From Plantago elongata (lineage: Eukaryota; Streptophyta; Magnoliopsida; Lamiales; Plantaginaceae): 64,000 nt of DNA. Every line of letters starts with the position of its first letter. The stretch's first letter is position 1. Location of the stretch: contig JAYMSP010000104.1 in the NCBI GenBank assembly GCA_036897095.1, positions 1-64,000 on the forward strand, given 5' to 3'. The notes beneath the pieces were generated by a model, which did no database searches, had not been told where the DNA came from, and saw only the letters and a list, made by a program, of their open reading frames with translations. The translations under genes were made by a program, and so were the position numbers. This document shows, piece by piece, positions 63,801 through 64,000 of this stretch.

Positions 63801-64000
63801 TTGTAAATCCTTTTTTTTTCCTTCGCTTGATGTACTAAACTAGGAAGACTCTCACAGTTTGTGTTTCTGTATAGATGACTATTTTCTTTTATGCTTATAC
63901 TTAATAATTTATATATATTAACTTATTTCTTACTATTAGTAATTAATGGATACTCTTATGCTGTGTTGTCATAGCTTAACCCTTCAATTTTATTTTTATT
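57806..64000. other. AT-rich gene-free tract
   Basis: AT-rich to the end of the window with moderate TA excess. A TA-rich inverted repeat (12-base arms) lies at 57967-57994. Frames at 58333-58518, 59738-59932 and 62450-62689 are of chance length and without motifs. No gene, RNA or clear repeat boundary seen. Confidence 0.6.
57967..57994. repeat. TA-rich inverted repeat
   Basis: TATATATATAAT at 57967-57978 and its complement ATTATATATATA at 57983-57994, separated by four bases. Probably a by-product of a microsatellite, although the two arms mirror one another exactly. Confidence 0.7.

Noticed and set aside
1-64000. CRISPR array or bacterial operons
   Set aside because: No regularly spaced exact repeats and no closely packed genes with ribosome-binding sites anywhere in the window.

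Overview
This is an AT-rich window (roughly 30% GC by eye) with almost no recognisable genes. No open frame gives a protein I can assign to a family. The longest frames (132, 125, 119, 107 and 104 codons) are about what chance gives in 128 kb of two-strand sequence at this composition, so most short frames are noise. What stands out is a mosaic. Long AT-rich tracts, some strongly enriched in TA and poor in CA/TG, are interrupted by short GC-richer islands at about 1-0.35, 3.4-3.9, 7.5, 8.1-8.5, 11.0-12.3, 16.1-16.5, 18.8-19.1, 34.4-36.2, 50.3-51.8 and 57.7 kb.

The recognisable content lies in the islands and looks organellar (mitochondrial or bacterial type). At 35.04-35.55 kb is the 3' part (domains V-VI) of a large-subunit rRNA, followed 0.4 kb later by a hairpin like group II intron domain V. 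At 11.97-12.19 kb, on the minus strand, are an initiator-Met-like and a Gln-like tRNA relic. A third tRNA-like relic is at 3.45 kb. All are altered enough (acceptor stems that do not pair, peptidyl-transferase loop not found) that I treat them as fossils rather than working genes.

The 50.3-51.8 kb island is different. It has near-even base composition, a 125-codon minus-strand frame that looks protein-like with a presequence-like N-terminus, a perfect 17-bp inverted repeat, a two-unit diverged tandem repeat, and a 73-codon frame without a start. One of these repeat units recurs at positions 1-180 in the same orientation, 51.4 kb away.

Organism. In sampled lines of the TA-rich tracts (12.3-12.7, 21.9-31.9, 40.4-40.9 and 45.9-49.1 kb) TA/AT is about 2 and (CA+TG)/(AC+GT) about 0.4. 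That is the footprint of repeat-induced point mutation (RIP) and suggests the AT-rich, gene-poor compartment of a filamentous ascomycete nucleus carrying old mitochondrial insertions. The rival reading is a bloated, decaying organelle genome with AT-rich spacers, which explains several organelle-type RNA relics in one window more simply. I cannot settle this from one window and state it as open. No genes can be shown to work together; the window reads as a graveyard with one possibly live island near 51 kb.
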